Counted from the first letter of the stretch, positions 10,319-19,989 are shown. The stretch: 64,000 nucleotides of DNA from Sphingopyxis sp. USTB-05 (GCF_023822045.1 NZ_CP084712.1:2852001-2916000), one strand, 5' to 3'. Numbers and translations: made by a program. The notes: a model not told the origin generated them from the sequence alone.

Positions 10319-10493
10319 CTTATTCTCCGTCCACTGGATTACTCTTGTCGAATCACACCGGAGAGAGTTCCCCGATCTGCTTCTGCAGGGCCCTCTTAGG
10401 CACCGCACTCTGCAATTGCAACGACGTTTTGCCCTACCCCAGCAAATGTTAGTAAATAATAAATATGGAAAAAGTTGTTGCGAACTACCCGAT

Positions 10494-11288
10494 TTACCCG
10501 CGCCGCACGCGGTCGAAGGATTCGCTCGTGACGGGATAGCCAAGATGGTCCGGAATGCAGAGGAGGGTGCGCCCGTCGCGTTCCTCGATCCATGGCGTGA
10601 TAAGTTCCACCGGAAACTGGCAGGAATGCGCCGAAAATCCGGAAAAATCCCTAGCCAGAGCGAGCCGTTCAAGATTGCGGCGGGTCGGGAAGATCACTGA
10701 CACGTCGCCGCGATCGGCCATCGCCAGCGTATCCTTCGCGCTCGCCCAGAAGATATGACTATGCTCGGCCTCTTCGACCGTCAGTTCATGATTGTGTTGC
10801 GGCGCTGCAACAGCGAAGAAGCGAGTGTCGAAGGTCCGCGCCTCTTTGAAATTGGGGCACCACCGCGCAAAAGGCACAAAGGATTCCAATGCGATTCGGT
10901 CACCCCGAGCCGCCAATATGTCCGAAAGCAGCGTTCCGGCGAGCAGCGCCTGCCTCACCTCCGCCACATCCTCCTCGGCCAGCCCCGGCCAACCGACCGC
11001 AAGCCCCGTTTCCTCCAGCGTCTCGCGCAGCGCCGCGACCCGCGCTGCACCGTCGGCCTCGTCGAGGCCCAGCCCATAGAGACGCGCTACCCGATAATCG
11101 TCGGGGTCGACGCGGCCGCCGGGGAACACGACCGCTCCGGCCGCAAAGGCCATCGTGGTCGACCGCTTTACCATCAATATCTCGTCGGGACCCCCGCCTT
11201 CAGCCGGCCGCATGATGACCAGCGTCGCCGCCGGAATGGCGCCATCGGGCAAGGTTTCAGGCAGCGGGTTCGGGGGCGTATCGATCAT
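10494..11288 (-). CDS. NUDIX hydrolase (NUDT19-like)
   Basis: 264 residues. The NUDIX box is present with an insertion: GG57-58, then R88-E89 and E92-E93-TGL. This arrangement is like the NUDT19/peroxisomal CoA-diphosphatase branch rather than MutT. It would cleave a nucleoside diphosphate linked to another moiety; the substrate is unknown. The frame is open further upstream, but the ATG chosen here (MIDTPPNPLPETLPDGA) gives the usual N terminus. No convincing ribosome binding site decides it, and an in-frame ATG 36 bases upstream (11324) is an alternative. Confidence 0.85.
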   Translation of the reverse strand: MIDTPPNPLPETLPDGAIPAATLVIMRPAEGGGPDEILMVKRSTTMAFAAGAVVFPGGRVDPDDYRVARLYGLGLDEADGAARVAALRETLEETGLAVGWPGLAEEDVAEVRQALLAGTLLSDILAARGDRIALESFVPFARWCPNFKEARTFDTRFFAVAAPQHNHELTVEEAEHSHIFWASAKDTLAMADRGDVSVIFPTRRNLERLALARDFSGFSAHSCQFPVELITPWIEERDGRTLLCIPDHLGYPVTSESFDRVRRG

Positions 11289-11398
11289 GCAGCAAGCGAT
11301 AACCGCGCCGAACCCCCTTGTCATCCCGGCATTGCGGGCACGCGCCGACGGGTGCAAGATGACGCACGACCAGCGGATCCGGGACGGGGAGCAGGACA

Positions 11399-12025
11399 TT
11401 GGGCATCGTCGAGATTTTGGGCGTCGCGGGGAGTCTGAGCCTCCTTGCCGGCTGGCGGCTCTACCTCACCATATTGGCGACCGGGATCGCGATGCATTTC
11501 GGCTGGCTGCCGCTACCCGAGCATCTCGCCGCCTTACAGGTGCTCGCCAATCCGTGGGTCCTCGGCGTCGCCGCGATCGGCACCATCGCCGAATTCCTCG
11601 CCGACAAGATCGCGTGGGTCGATTCCGTCTGGGATACGATCCACAGCATCATCCGCCCACTTGGCGGTGCGCTTCTCGCGCTGGCGCTCGTCGATTCATC
11701 GGATCCCGCATGGCAAGTCGTTGCCTTCCTGCTCGGCGGCGGCGGTGCCTTGTTGAGCCACGGGGCAAAGGCGACGACGCGCGCTGTCGTAAACGTGAGC
11801 CCCGAACCGTTCAGCAACGCCGCGGTTTCGACCGGCGAAGATGTCGCAACGGGCGGCCTGCTGGCGCTCGCGATTGCCTATCCGCCGCTAGCCATCGTTA
11901 TCGCCATCCTGCTCGCGGTGGCCGCTGTCATCGTCATCATCGCGCTGCGCCGACTGCTGCGTAACATCAAGGCAACGCTCAAGCGCGCATTGGGCGACGA
12001 TCCGTCGATTACTTTCGATGCTTAA
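11399..12025 (+). CDS. DUF4126 family membrane protein
   Basis: 208 residues, strongly hydrophobic, with around five or six membrane segments and the conserved blocks GWRLYLTILATG and SHGAKATTRAVVN typical of DUF4126. Function unknown. The start is TTG, with GGGAG 8 bases upstream. The cytoplasmic C-terminal tail is basic (LRRLLRNIKATLKRAL). Confidence 0.82.
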   Translation: MGIVEILGVAGSLSLLAGWRLYLTILATGIAMHFGWLPLPEHLAALQVLANPWVLGVAAIGTIAEFLADKIAWVDSVWDTIHSIIRPLGGALLALALVDSSDPAWQVVAFLLGGGGALLSHGAKATTRAVVNVSPEPFSNAAVSTGEDVATGGLLALAIAYPPLAIVIAILLAVAAVIVIIALRRLLRNIKATLKRALGDDPSITFDA

Positions 12026-12091
12026 CAATTTGGCAACATTCACTTTATAGTTTTCCGGGAAAGGGGGCTGTCGACCTGAAAGGGATGTTCT

Positions 12092-14884
12092 GTGCCCTTG
12101 AAAATTACCTCGAATCCCGTTCTTTTGTCGTCGGTCGCGTTCCTCGCGCTCGGACAAGCCGCCCCCGCCCGTGCCCAGTGCGTGTTCACACCTACCGCAG
12201 GCAACGACAGCCATATCTGTAGCAGCGGGACGTCGCCCGGCGGGCTGACCGATACCGGCGGAAACAACCAACTCACTCTCCCGGCCGCGGGGACCGGTAC
12301 GGTCGCCGGCAATATCGTCTTTGGCGGCGGGGCCGATGCGATCGAGATAGCCTCGGGCCGCATCGAAGGCGCAGTCGATCAGGGCAATGGAGACGACCGT
12401 TTCCGGATCAGCGGCGGGACGGTCACCGGACAGGTCCAGCAAGGCGAAGGCATCGACGATTTCGTCATGACGGGCGGCGAGATCAACACGCTCAACCAGG
12501 GCGGGTCGATGGACACATTCCTGATGACCGGCGGGCGCATCGTCGACGCGTTCGACGATGGGGATACGGCGCGAATGACAGGAGGCCGAATCGGGCGCGT
12601 CAACATGAAGCTCGCCGACAATCTGTTCGACATGTCCGGCGGGATTATCGACCGCAATCTGGTCGCGGGTTTCGGGAATGACACGATCATCCTGTCGGGC
12701 GGAACGATCGGCGGTAATATCAGCGTGTCGGGCGGGACGGACAACGTGACGATCACCGGCGGATCGGTCGGCGGCGACGTGCTGTTGAGCGTCGGCGCCG
12801 ACCGCTTCGTCTGGGATGGCGGCGGCGTGGTCCACGGGACGATCGACCTCGGCGGCGACAATGATAGCGCACTGCTCGCCGACCTGACAGCCGGGCATCT
12901 AGGCCGGTCGCCGCGGATCACCGGCGGCGAAGGCAGCGACACGCTCGTCTTCGACAATGTCACTACGGGCGGGATCGCACGTTTCGACGGTTGGGAAGTC
13001 ATCCGCGCGACCGACGACAGCGAACTGACCTTCGACGGGTTTCTGACTCTCGGCGATGCAGGGACGGGCACGGGCCGTTTAGAGATCGACGCATCGAGCA
13101 CGATTTTCGGCGGCGGCCTTCGCGGCGGCGTTGCTCCCTTCACCGCGGGCCAACACGCGACCCTCGTCAACGCGGGGCGGATCGACCTAACGAACGGCGG
13201 CAATGCGCCGGGAGACAGCTTCACCGTCCGCGGCGATTATGTCGGCGATCATGGACTGCTGCTCATCGACACCGCGCTCGGAAGCGATAGCTCGGTCTCC
13301 GACAAGCTGGTGATCGACGGCGGCAATGCGTCCGGAACCACTGGCGTCACGGTGCTTAACGTGGGCGGCAGTGGCGCCGCGACGATGCAGAACGGCATTC
13401 TGGTCGTTGAGGCGATCAACGGTGCGACGACCGCGAGCGGCGCCTTTGCACTCAATCGCCGCGTTGCGGTCGGCGCTTATGAATATTTCCTGTTCCGCGG
13501 CGGCACCACCGCCGGAACGGGTCAGAATTGGTATCTACGATCGACCTTACCGCCCCCGCCGGCGCCAGCAGCACCGCCGCCGCCCGAACCTGCGCCCGCG
13601 CCTCCGGTGCTGACCCCGCCGCCGCCCGTCCCGGCCCCCGAGCCAGCGCCGCCCGAACCGCCGGCACCGCCACCGCCCCCGGTACCCGACCCTCCCCCGC
13701 CGCCGCCCGAAGCGACGCCGGGCAACCCCGATCCGGTCGATCCCGCGCCGCCGGTGATCGGCACCGACCCACCGCCGGCACCCACGCCCGAACCACCCCA
13801 TGCGCCCGAGCCAGCGGCGCCGGCGCCGCCCCCTGAGCCGCCGACCGAACCGGCCCCGCTTCCCCCGCCCACCCCCGATCCGGCGGCCGAACCACCGACG
13901 CCGGGGGCGACGCCTGCCGTTGCCGAGGCCGGCGATGTCATACCGCTGTTCCGGCCCGAGGTTGCCGCCTTTGTTGCGGCCGTTCCCGTCGCGCATCATC
14001 TGGTGTCGGCAACACTCGGCACCTTCCATGAACGCCGCGGCGAGCAGGCGTTGCTGCGCGGCGGCGGGGTGCTACCCGCGACATGGGGCCGCGTCTTTGC
14101 CGAGAACAGCAAGCTAAAATGGGCTGGTGACGTCGCGCCTTCGCTCGACGGCGACCTCTCAGGCTTCCAGATCGGGCAGGATTTTGCAGGCTGGGGCGAG
14201 GATGGCGGAACGAACATCCGCCTCGGCGCTTTCGTCGGCCGCTCATCAACCGACGGCACCGTCCGTGGCGATGCGCTTGGCTGGAACGACCTCACCGTCG
14301 GCCAGATCGACGTCAAAGCCACCAGCCTGGCCGGCTACGCGACACTGGTCGGCGAAAGCGGCTGGTATCTCGATTTGGTGGCGATGCACAGTTGGTTCGA
14401 TGGCAAAGCAGCCGCCAGTTCCGGCATGGCCATCGACGTCGATGGCCGCGGCTGGACCGCATCGCTCGAAGCCGGATATCCGATCGCTCTCTCGGCCCAC
14501 TGGACGATCGAGCCGCAGGCGCAGATTCTGTGGCAGCAGATCAAGCTGGACGATCGCGCCGACGAATTTTCCGCGATCGATTTCGCGACGGGCGACGTGC
14601 TGACCGGGCGCGCCGGTTTACGGCTGCAGGGAGAATATGGGGGCTTGCAGCCGTATCTGCACGCCAGCCTGTGGCACGGCTTTTCGGGCGACCAGTCGAC
14701 GCGCTTCGGCACCGATCCGATCCGCACCGACCTTGGGCGGACAGAGGCCGAGGTTGGGGCCGGCCTGATCGCGCAACTTGGCCAGCGCATCGCGGTGCAT
14801 GTGAAGGGCGATTACGCCTTCGATGCCGACGGCCCGCGAAGCCGGCGCTATGGCGGCACGGTCGGTGTGACGATCCGCTGGTAG
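12092..14884 (+). CDS. Autotransporter with beta-solenoid repeats and Pro-rich stalk
   Basis: 930 residues, type V secretion. The signal peptide ends at ARAQC. The passenger (about residues 40-330) carries repeats of roughly 20 residues around xDxFxMTGGxI, e.g. FVMTGGEINTLNQG and FLMTGGRIVDAFDD, as expected for a beta-helix. Residues ~486-613 are almost entirely Pro, Ala and Glu: an extended stalk. The C-terminal ~300 residues form an autotransporter barrel ending in TVGVTIRW with a terminal aromatic residue. GTG start with AAAGGGA upstream. A surface role such as adhesion is inferred. Confidence 0.88.
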   Translation: MPLKITSNPVLLSSVAFLALGQAAPARAQCVFTPTAGNDSHICSSGTSPGGLTDTGGNNQLTLPAAGTGTVAGNIVFGGGADAIEIASGRIEGAVDQGNGDDRFRISGGTVTGQVQQGEGIDDFVMTGGEINTLNQGGSMDTFLMTGGRIVDAFDDGDTARMTGGRIGRVNMKLADNLFDMSGGIIDRNLVAGFGNDTIILSGGTIGGNISVSGGTDNVTITGGSVGGDVLLSVGADRFVWDGGGVVHGTIDLGGDNDSALLADLTAGHLGRSPRITGGEGSDTLVFDNVTTGGIARFDGWEVIRATDDSELTFDGFLTLGDAGTGTGRLEIDASSTIFGGGLRGGVAPFTAGQHATLVNAGRIDLTNGGNAPGDSFTVRGDYVGDHGLLLIDTALGSDSSVSDKLVIDGGNASGTTGVTVLNVGGSGAATMQNGILVVEAINGATTASGAFALNRRVAVGAYEYFLFRGGTTAGTGQNWYLRSTLPPPPAPAAPPPPEPAPAPPVLTPPPPVPAPEPAPPEPPAPPPPPVPDPPPPPPEATPGNPDPVDPAPPVIGTDPPPAPTPEPPHAPEPAAPAPPPEPPTEPAPLPPPTPDPAAEPPTPGATPAVAEAGDVIPLFRPEVAAFVAAVPVAHHLVSATLGTFHERRGEQALLRGGGVLPATWGRVFAENSKLKWAGDVAPSLDGDLSGFQIGQDFAGWGEDGGTNIRLGAFVGRSSTDGTVRGDALGWNDLTVGQIDVKATSLAGYATLVGESGWYLDLVAMHSWFDGKAAASSGMAIDVDGRGWTASLEAGYPIALSAHWTIEPQAQILWQQIKLDDRADEFSAIDFATGDVLTGRAGLRLQGEYGGLQPYLHASLWHGFSGDQSTRFGTDPIRTDLGRTEAEVGAGLIAQLGQRIAVHVKGDYAFDADGPRSRRYGGTVGVTIRW

Positions 14885-14887
14885 CGA

Positions 14888-16111
14888 TCAGGCGGGAAGC
14901 AGCGTCTTCAGCGGCGTTTCGGTATCGGCAAGCTGCTCGGCCGTCGCACGAAGACCCGCCGTGACGATCATGCGGCCCTGCACATAGTCCTTCGTCGCGT
15001 TGACGCAGTCGAGCGCGATGACCTTCCCGGCCTTGAGGTAGACGACCGAGAAGCTGCGCGTCGCCGGATCGCCGCGCAGCACCGCCTGATCGTGCCCGGT
15101 CGACAGGCCGGCGGTCTGGAGCTTCAGGTCATACTGGTTCGACCAGAACCAGGGGATCGCATGATAGGGCGCCTCGTCACCGACGATGCCCTTGGCGACG
15201 ACATTCGCCTGGTCATTGGCATTCTGCACCGATTCTAACCGGATTTCAGCGCCCTCAGCAAATTCGTTCACATGCGATGCGCAGTCGCCGATCGCATAGA
15301 CGTCGGGCAGGCTCGTCTTGCACAGGCGGTCGACGCGCACGCCGTTAGCGCAATCGGCGCCCGCCGCGATCAGCGGCTCGACCGCAGGCACGATGCCGAT
15401 GCCGACGATGACGAGATCGGCGGGAATGACCTCGCCGTCCGAGAGACGGACGCCCGTCACATGATCGTCGCCCTCGATCGCATCGACGCAGACGCCTAGA
15501 TGCAGCTCGACGCCATGATCGCGGTGCTCCTTCTCGTAAAAGCGCGACAGCTCTTCACCCGCGACACGCGCGAGCACGCGGTTCTGCGCCTCGAGAAGCA
15601 CGACCTTCTTGCCCGCCTTGTTGAGCACCGCGGCAGCCTCGAGCCCGATATAGCCGCCACCGATCACGACGATCTGTCCGGCGGTTTCGGATGCGGCTTT
15701 CATCGCGTCGGCGTCGGCGCGCGTACGCACGCCCTGGACGCCGGGAAGGTCACCGCCGGGGATCGGCAGCATGCGCGGATGCCCACCCGTGGCCCAGACG
15801 AGCTTGCCATAGCCGATCGTCTCGCCGCCGTCGGTCGTGACGGTGTGCGCCGCCGGATCGACGCCCGCGACGCGCTTGCCAAGCAGCATCGTCACCTGGC
15901 GTTCGTCCCAATATTTGGCGGGACGCAGTTGGATGCGTTCGAATTCCTTTTCGCCGGCGAAATATTCTTTCGACAGGGGTGGACGTTCATATGGGAGTTC
16001 GGGCTCCTCGCCGATGATCGCGATGCTGCCCTCAAACTTTTGCGTGCGCAGCATCACCGCCACCTGCGCGCCGCCATGGCCCGCGCCCACAATCACCACG
16101 TCGAACTGCAT
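14888..16111 (-). CDS. NAD(P)H-dependent ferredoxin/rubredoxin reductase-like flavoprotein
   Basis: 407 residues. FAD-binding motif [13 protein letters not shown] lies at the N terminus; a second Rossmann motif [13 protein letters not shown] for NAD(P)H is at about residue 145. The later FAD motif VYAIGDCA is also present. This layout matches the ferredoxin reductases of oxygenase and P450 systems. ATG chosen because AGGAG is 8 bases upstream and the frame then begins exactly at the FAD motif. No ferredoxin or oxygenase gene is adjacent, so the partner is unknown. Confidence 0.9.
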   Translation of the reverse strand: MQFDVVIVGAGHGGAQVAVMLRTQKFEGSIAIIGEEPELPYERPPLSKEYFAGEKEFERIQLRPAKYWDERQVTMLLGKRVAGVDPAAHTVTTDGGETIGYGKLVWATGGHPRMLPIPGGDLPGVQGVRTRADADAMKAASETAGQIVVIGGGYIGLEAAAVLNKAGKKVVLLEAQNRVLARVAGEELSRFYEKEHRDHGVELHLGVCVDAIEGDDHVTGVRLSDGEVIPADLVIVGIGIVPAVEPLIAAGADCANGVRVDRLCKTSLPDVYAIGDCASHVNEFAEGAEIRLESVQNANDQANVVAKGIVGDEAPYHAIPWFWSNQYDLKLQTAGLSTGHDQAVLRGDPATRSFSVVYLKAGKVIALDCVNATKDYVQGRMIVTAGLRATAEQLADTETPLKTLLPA

Positions 16112-16211
16112 CGCCTTCGTCTCCTGCCGCCGCCCGTGGGGCGCCACTTGCACGCGGGTGCGCGCGAGGCAAGCGGGTGCTTGATTGCGATCGCGAAAGA
16201 AAAGCTGCGGA

Positions 16212-16922
16212 TCAGGACAGGCCAGCGAGCCATTCGGCGATCATTGCGCGGCCTGCATCGACCGCGCCAGGGCCGAACCGGCTATGCTGATCGCGCATTC
16301 CCTCGACGCTCGCACCCGTTTCGACGATCGCGTCGGGCCATTGCCGCAGCCATTCCTCGAAACGCGGATCGAACCCCATTTCCCCGTGAAATTGCAGCGC
16401 CAGAATATTGTTGCCGCGGCGAAATGCCTGATGCGGATAAGCGGCGGTCGACGCCAGCAGTTCGACATCGGCGGGCAGATCAAAAGTGTCGCCGTGCCAG
16501 TGGAGGACGGGCACCTCGGCCAAATGGCGCAAAGGTGAAGACAGGTCGACGAAGCTGAGCGAGTGGAAGCCGACCTCCTTCGCCGGTCCCGGATAGACAT
16601 TTGCGCCCATCGCCGCCGCGATCATTTGCGCGCCGAAACATACGCCAAGCGTCGGCCGGCCGGCATCGATCCGCCGGGCGAGGCGGCGGAGCTGGCATGC
16701 GATCCACGGATGCGTATCGCCCTCATACACACCCATCGGGCCGCCCATCATGATGAGCAGATCGGGCTCGGTCAGATCGACCGCGCCAAAGCCGGCATCA
16801 CTCACGTCGATCCGGTCGAGCGCATATCCCGCGGCCTCGATCGGCGCGCGATATCCCGCAATTCCCTCGTGGGGAACATGGCGGATGATAAGGCCATTTT
16901 TTCGTATCGGCTGAACGGTCAT
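16212..16922 (-). CDS. Class I glutamine amidotransferase-like protein
   Basis: 236 residues resembling the stand-alone GMP-synthase-like amidotransferase domain (GATase1). The nucleophile Cys is in [15 protein letters not shown] and the catalytic His in [12 protein letters not shown]; an oxyanion-strand [10 protein letters not shown] is also seen. Such proteins are usually annotated as glutamine amidotransferases without a known acceptor. A TTG 57 bases further upstream is a possible start, but the chosen ATG fits family N termini better. Confidence 0.85.
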   Translation of the reverse strand: MTVQPIRKNGLIIRHVPHEGIAGYRAPIEAAGYALDRIDVSDAGFGAVDLTEPDLLIMMGGPMGVYEGDTHPWIACQLRRLARRIDAGRPTLGVCFGAQMIAAAMGANVYPGPAKEVGFHSLSFVDLSSPLRHLAEVPVLHWHGDTFDLPADVELLASTAAYPHQAFRRGNNILALQFHGEMGFDPRFEEWLRQWPDAIVETGASVEGMRDQHSRFGPGAVDAGRAMIAEWLAGLS

Positions 16923-17026
16923 TTCGGACGATGAATCGAGTGGTTGCTGCGCTGTTTCGAACGGCAGCAGTCTAGCCAAACAATCAGTCCGATGTCACTC
17001 TACCAAAGCAGTAGAGATACTGTTGC

Positions 17027-17063
17027 GGCCCGTAGCTGAGCTTGGCTCCGTTCGCTACGGGCC
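17027..17063 (-). terminator. Hairpin after the dehydrogenase operon
   Basis: GGCCCGTAGC and GCTACGGGCC are perfectly complementary and separated by 17 bases. The stem begins five bases beyond the stop codon of the last gene of the minus-strand operon. Confidence 0.6.
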
Positions 17064-17067
17064 GCCA

Positions 17068-17322
17068 TCAGGCGGCCGCCACCAACTCCGCCCCAAGATC
17101 GTCAAGTTCGGACCCGATCACCGCGACCACCTGGCCAAGCTTCGCGGCAATGATCGACGCCTGCAACGGCGCGAGCCCCACAACCGTGACCTCGATCCGC
17201 ATATGCGTCGGCAAAACCTGCATCGTCATCGCGCAGGGTGTGATCGACCGCTGCGCGAAATAATTGGCGACGCGCGGAAGCGATTGCGGGTCGAGGATCG
17301 CATCGACGTGGAAGCGATGCAT
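17068..17322 (-). CDS. Small ACT-like protein coupled to the dehydrogenase
   Basis: 84 residues: MHRFHVDAILDPQSLPRVAN at the start, then MRIEVTVVGLAPLQASIIAA. The beta-alpha-beta pattern and the phrase 'PQSLPRVANYFAQRS' resemble small ACT-domain subunits such as IlvM; this is a resemblance, not a proven membership. The ATG overlaps the TGA of the dehydrogenase gene (ATGA), so the two are translationally coupled and likely act together, perhaps as amino-acid sensor and enzyme. Confidence 0.6.
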   Translation of the reverse strand: MHRFHVDAILDPQSLPRVANYFAQRSITPCAMTMQVLPTHMRIEVTVVGLAPLQASIIAAKLGQVVAVIGSELDDLGAELVAAA

Positions 17323-18374
17323 CAGGCCGCCTCGCGCTGCGCGCCCGCGATCACCTCTTCGGCCATCTCGTCGGCGACCAGCGCGGGCGAGCGGCCTTCG
17401 CGCGCCGCGCGTTCGAGCAGCGCACCAACGCGCGGTGCGATCTGTGCGACGCGCAGTTCCACGTCCCGTTCATCCTCGCCAAGATATTCGGCCGACACAT
17501 TGATGATCCCGCCCGCGTTGACGACATAGTCGGGCGCATAGACGATCCCGCGATCAAGCAGCAGCGCCGCGACATCGGGCGTCGCAAGCTGGTTGTTCGC
17601 GGCGCCGCAAACGAGCTTTGCCTTGAGCTTGCCGGCCGTCTCGCGATCGAGCGCGCCGCCGAGCGCGCAGGGCGCGAAGATGTCGGCATCGACCGCGGCG
17701 ATGTCCGCCACATCGACCACCTCGGCACCATGGACTGCCTGCAACCGGTCGCGGCGCGCCGGATTTACGTCGGCGATAATCAGCCGAGCGCCTGCATCGG
17801 CGAGGCGGCGGCAGAGGTCGGCACCGACATTGCCGGTGCCCTGCACTGCAACGGTCAGTCCCGCGAGATCGCGGCCCAGTGCGAACTCGGCGGCCACCTG
17901 CATCGATTCGAACACTCCTCTCGCAGTCCACGGCGACGGATCGCCGCCCGCACGCCCGGCGACCGCGGGCAGTCCCGCGACATGGCGCGAGACCGACGCG
18001 ACTTCCTGCATATCCTCGACCGAAGTGCCGACATCCTCGGCGGTGACATATGTGCCGCCCATATTTTCGACCGCGCGGCCGAAGGCGCGGAACAAGGCGA
18101 CGCGATCGAACTCGCCTTCGGGACGCCGCAGGACTGCCTTCGCTCCGCCGAGCGGCAACCCGGCGAGAGCATTTTTGTAACTCATGCCCTCGGCGAGCCG
18201 TACGGCATCGCCCAGCGCCTGTTTCATGTCGGGGTAGGACCACAGGCGGCAGCCCCCTGCCCCCGGACCCAATGCGGTCGAGTGAATCGCAATGAACCCG
18301 TCGAGCCCCGCTTCGAGATCATAGAGGCGCACGCATTCGAGCGGCGGCGCCAAACGGGCAAGACGGACAACCAT
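17322..18374 (-). CDS. Leu/Phe/Val-type amino-acid dehydrogenase
   Basis: 350 residues of the Glu/Leu/Phe/Val dehydrogenase family: NAD-dependent oxidative deamination of a branched or aromatic amino acid to the 2-oxo acid. Seen: Gly-rich TALGPGAGGCR, the catalytic Lys pair K67 and K79 in MSYKNALAGLPLGGAKAV, and a Rossmann motif VAVQGTGNVGADLCRRL near residue 176. Length suits leucine dehydrogenase. AAAGGAGGG upstream of the ATG is a strong ribosome binding site. Divergent from an Lrp-family regulator with a palindrome between them. Confidence 0.92.
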   Translation of the reverse strand: MVVRLARLAPPLECVRLYDLEAGLDGFIAIHSTALGPGAGGCRLWSYPDMKQALGDAVRLAEGMSYKNALAGLPLGGAKAVLRRPEGEFDRVALFRAFGRAVENMGGTYVTAEDVGTSVEDMQEVASVSRHVAGLPAVAGRAGGDPSPWTARGVFESMQVAAEFALGRDLAGLTVAVQGTGNVGADLCRRLADAGARLIIADVNPARRDRLQAVHGAEVVDVADIAAVDADIFAPCALGGALDRETAGKLKAKLVCGAANNQLATPDVAALLLDRGIVYAPDYVVNAGGIINVSAEYLGEDERDVELRVAQIAPRVGALLERAAREGRSPALVADEMAEEVIAGAQREAA

Positions 18375-18463
18375 GTAAAAACCCTCCTTTGATTGAAGGC
18401 GAGTTGTCGCATTTTCGCCTTGGACAATCTTGCTCGATTATCGGCCGCCGACGCTCATTTTTG

Positions 18464-18492
18464 CATATCGTGATCCAAAAATTGACGATATG
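18464..18492. promoter_or_regulatory. Probable Lrp/AsnC-family operator
   Basis: Perfect inverted repeat CATATCGT-N13-ACGATATG in the short divergent region between the dehydrogenase operon and the Lrp-type regulator. It ends 8 bases before the regulator's ATG, so binding there could autorepress the regulator while controlling the operon. Confidence 0.7.
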
Positions 18493-18500
18493 AGGTCAAA

Positions 18501-18971
18501 ATGACCGATCTTGATCCATTTGAGATAAAGATTCTCCGCGAATTGCAGCGCGACGCGAATCAAACGACGGCCGAGATCGCCGAACGCGTCGGCCTGTCGG
18601 TCTCGCCATGCTGGCGCCGCATCGACCGGCTTGAGCGCGAGGGCTTCATCAGGAAGCGTGTCGCGATCATCGACCGGCGCAAGGTCGGCCTCAACGCGCA
18701 TGTTTTCGCGCAGGTGAAGCTCAACGCGCATGGCCGCGCCAACCTCGACGAGTTCAGCGCGGCGCTCCGTGGGTTCCCCGAGGTGCTCGACGCCTATGTG
18801 CTGATGGGGACGACCGATTTCATGCTGCGCATCGTCGCAAGGGACATCGACGCCTATGAACGGTTTTTCTTCGATCAGTTGAGCAAATTGCCGGGGGTGC
18901 AGGAAATCAACTCGACGGTGGCGCTATCCGAAATCAAGGCGACGACCGAACTGCCGCTGGGTCAGGATTAG
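18501..18971 (+). CDS. Lrp/AsnC-family transcriptional regulator
   Basis: 156 residues. N-terminal winged helix-turn-helix (ILRELQRDANQTTAEIAERV, then SVSPCWRRIDRLE) and C-terminal RAM/ACT effector domain containing the VLMGTTDFMLRIVA strand. Family members sense amino acids. The divergent gene is an amino-acid dehydrogenase, so local control of that operon is the best guess. GAGG lies 7 bases upstream of the ATG, inside the edge of the operator. Confidence 0.93.
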   Translation: MTDLDPFEIKILRELQRDANQTTAEIAERVGLSVSPCWRRIDRLEREGFIRKRVAIIDRRKVGLNAHVFAQVKLNAHGRANLDEFSAALRGFPEVLDAYVLMGTTDFMLRIVARDIDAYERFFFDQLSKLPGVQEINSTVALSEIKATTELPLGQD

Positions 18972-19073
18972 GCTTTGGCCCGCCCCCGCAGCGTCGGTGT
19001 CGAAAAGGAACGCCGAATCCTGCGCAAGGATGCTTGTGTTCGTCCCAAGGCGCTGCTAGTGGCGCCCCTCGTT

Positions 19074-19149
19074 GCCGCTTTAGCTCAGTTGGTAGAGCAC
19101 ATCATTCGTAATGATGGGGTCACAGGTTCGAGTCCTGTAAGCGGCACCA
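19074..19149 (+). tRNA. tRNA-Thr (anticodon CGT)
   Basis: Full cloverleaf: acceptor GCCGCTT/AAGCGGC, D arm TAGCTCAGTTGGTAGAGC, anticodon stem CATCA/TGATG with loop TTCGTAA, T arm ACAGG-TTCGAGT-CCTGT, and encoded CCA. The gene is the insertion site of the island that follows; its 3' half from position 19105 appears to have been supplied by the element. Confidence 0.97.
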
Positions 19150-19411
19150 CCACCTTCAGCAGGGAAATCCGAGACATGCGGCCAAAGCGGCTTTCGCGTG
19201 GAAGGTTCTTTGGGTCCTGTTTGGGTGGTTTTGGGCGGGAAATTGCCGCATCCCACGTTATGCGGATTTCAAAAGCTCGAATTTGTCCAAGCGGTTTTTG
19301 ACTTCTCCGAATTGAGCCTATCTCTCGGCGGTCGGATCGTGCAAAATAACTCGCCACGAGGTCGACCAAAAGGGCCCTTCCTTAGCTCGTGGATCGGCAG
19401 GTGTTTCAAGT

Positions 19412-19825
19412 ATGGCTAGAAATGATGTCAATGAGGGCCTCGGATTCATAAGGTTTGTCTTGGTTTGGTCAAGCCTGAGCCCGGTATTCCTGTTGTGGGC
19501 CATAAGGGGAGTTGAGGCTATCCCGGATCGCTTCTGGATTCCCGCTTGCTTGACGCTCTTTGTGCTTCCAACTGCGATCATCTATCTGTATTTTCGGCGT
19601 GCCAAGAGGTCTGATAACGTCAAGACGATCGATATCGACGAATCTCACGATCAACGAGAGCATTTGCTAACGTACCTTTTTGCAATGCTTATCCCTCTTT
19701 TTGACGTAAATCTTGGGGGCATTCGCGACATCCTGGCCGTAGCGTTTGCCTTACGGCAAGGGACGCTGCAGGACTGGCCGATTTCCATCTCCATGATCTT
19801 CGGCATTCGGCGGCATCTTTCATGA
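19412..19825 (+). pseudogene. Membrane protein whose 3' end was replaced
   Basis: The open frame is 137 codons. The first ~115 residues look genuine: hydrophobic helices FVLVWSSLSPVFLLWAI and FWIPACLTLFVLPTAIIYLYF, a charged segment, then a third helix starting YLFAMLIPLFDVNLGG. After about VAFALRQG the frame runs out of phase through DNA that in another frame encodes an integrase end, so the natural C terminus is lost. The junction is near 19750. The family is not identified with certainty. Confidence 0.55.
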
Positions 19826-19989
19826 TCAACGCGGGGATTGATCTTTACGCGGTCGGACGAATTCTCGGCCATGCCGATCATCAGTCGACGATGCGCTATA
19901 GCCATTTGGCCAACGAGACGTTGATGGCGGCCGTCGAAGCGGGAGCGGCCAAGATGTTAGGGGCGCAGGTTCAGCTTCCCCAAATCTAA
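19741..19989 (+). pseudogene. C-terminal remnant of a tyrosine recombinase (integrase)
   Basis: The frame reads ARDAAGLADFHLHDLRHS, then AASFMINAGIDLYAVGRILG, then HADHQSTMRYSHL, up to a stop at 19987. These are the phage-integrase box II: the H-x-x-R motif (HDLRH), the second His (LGHADHQS) and the catalytic Tyr in MRYSHL. Everything upstream of the last ~80 residues is absent. Only two of the usual catalytic blocks are present, so it cannot function alone. It marks the island as integrase-derived. Confidence 0.88.

Noticed and set aside
13540..13941. Gly/Ser-rich open frame on the minus strand
   Set aside because: It is the complement of the Pro-rich codons of the autotransporter stalk.
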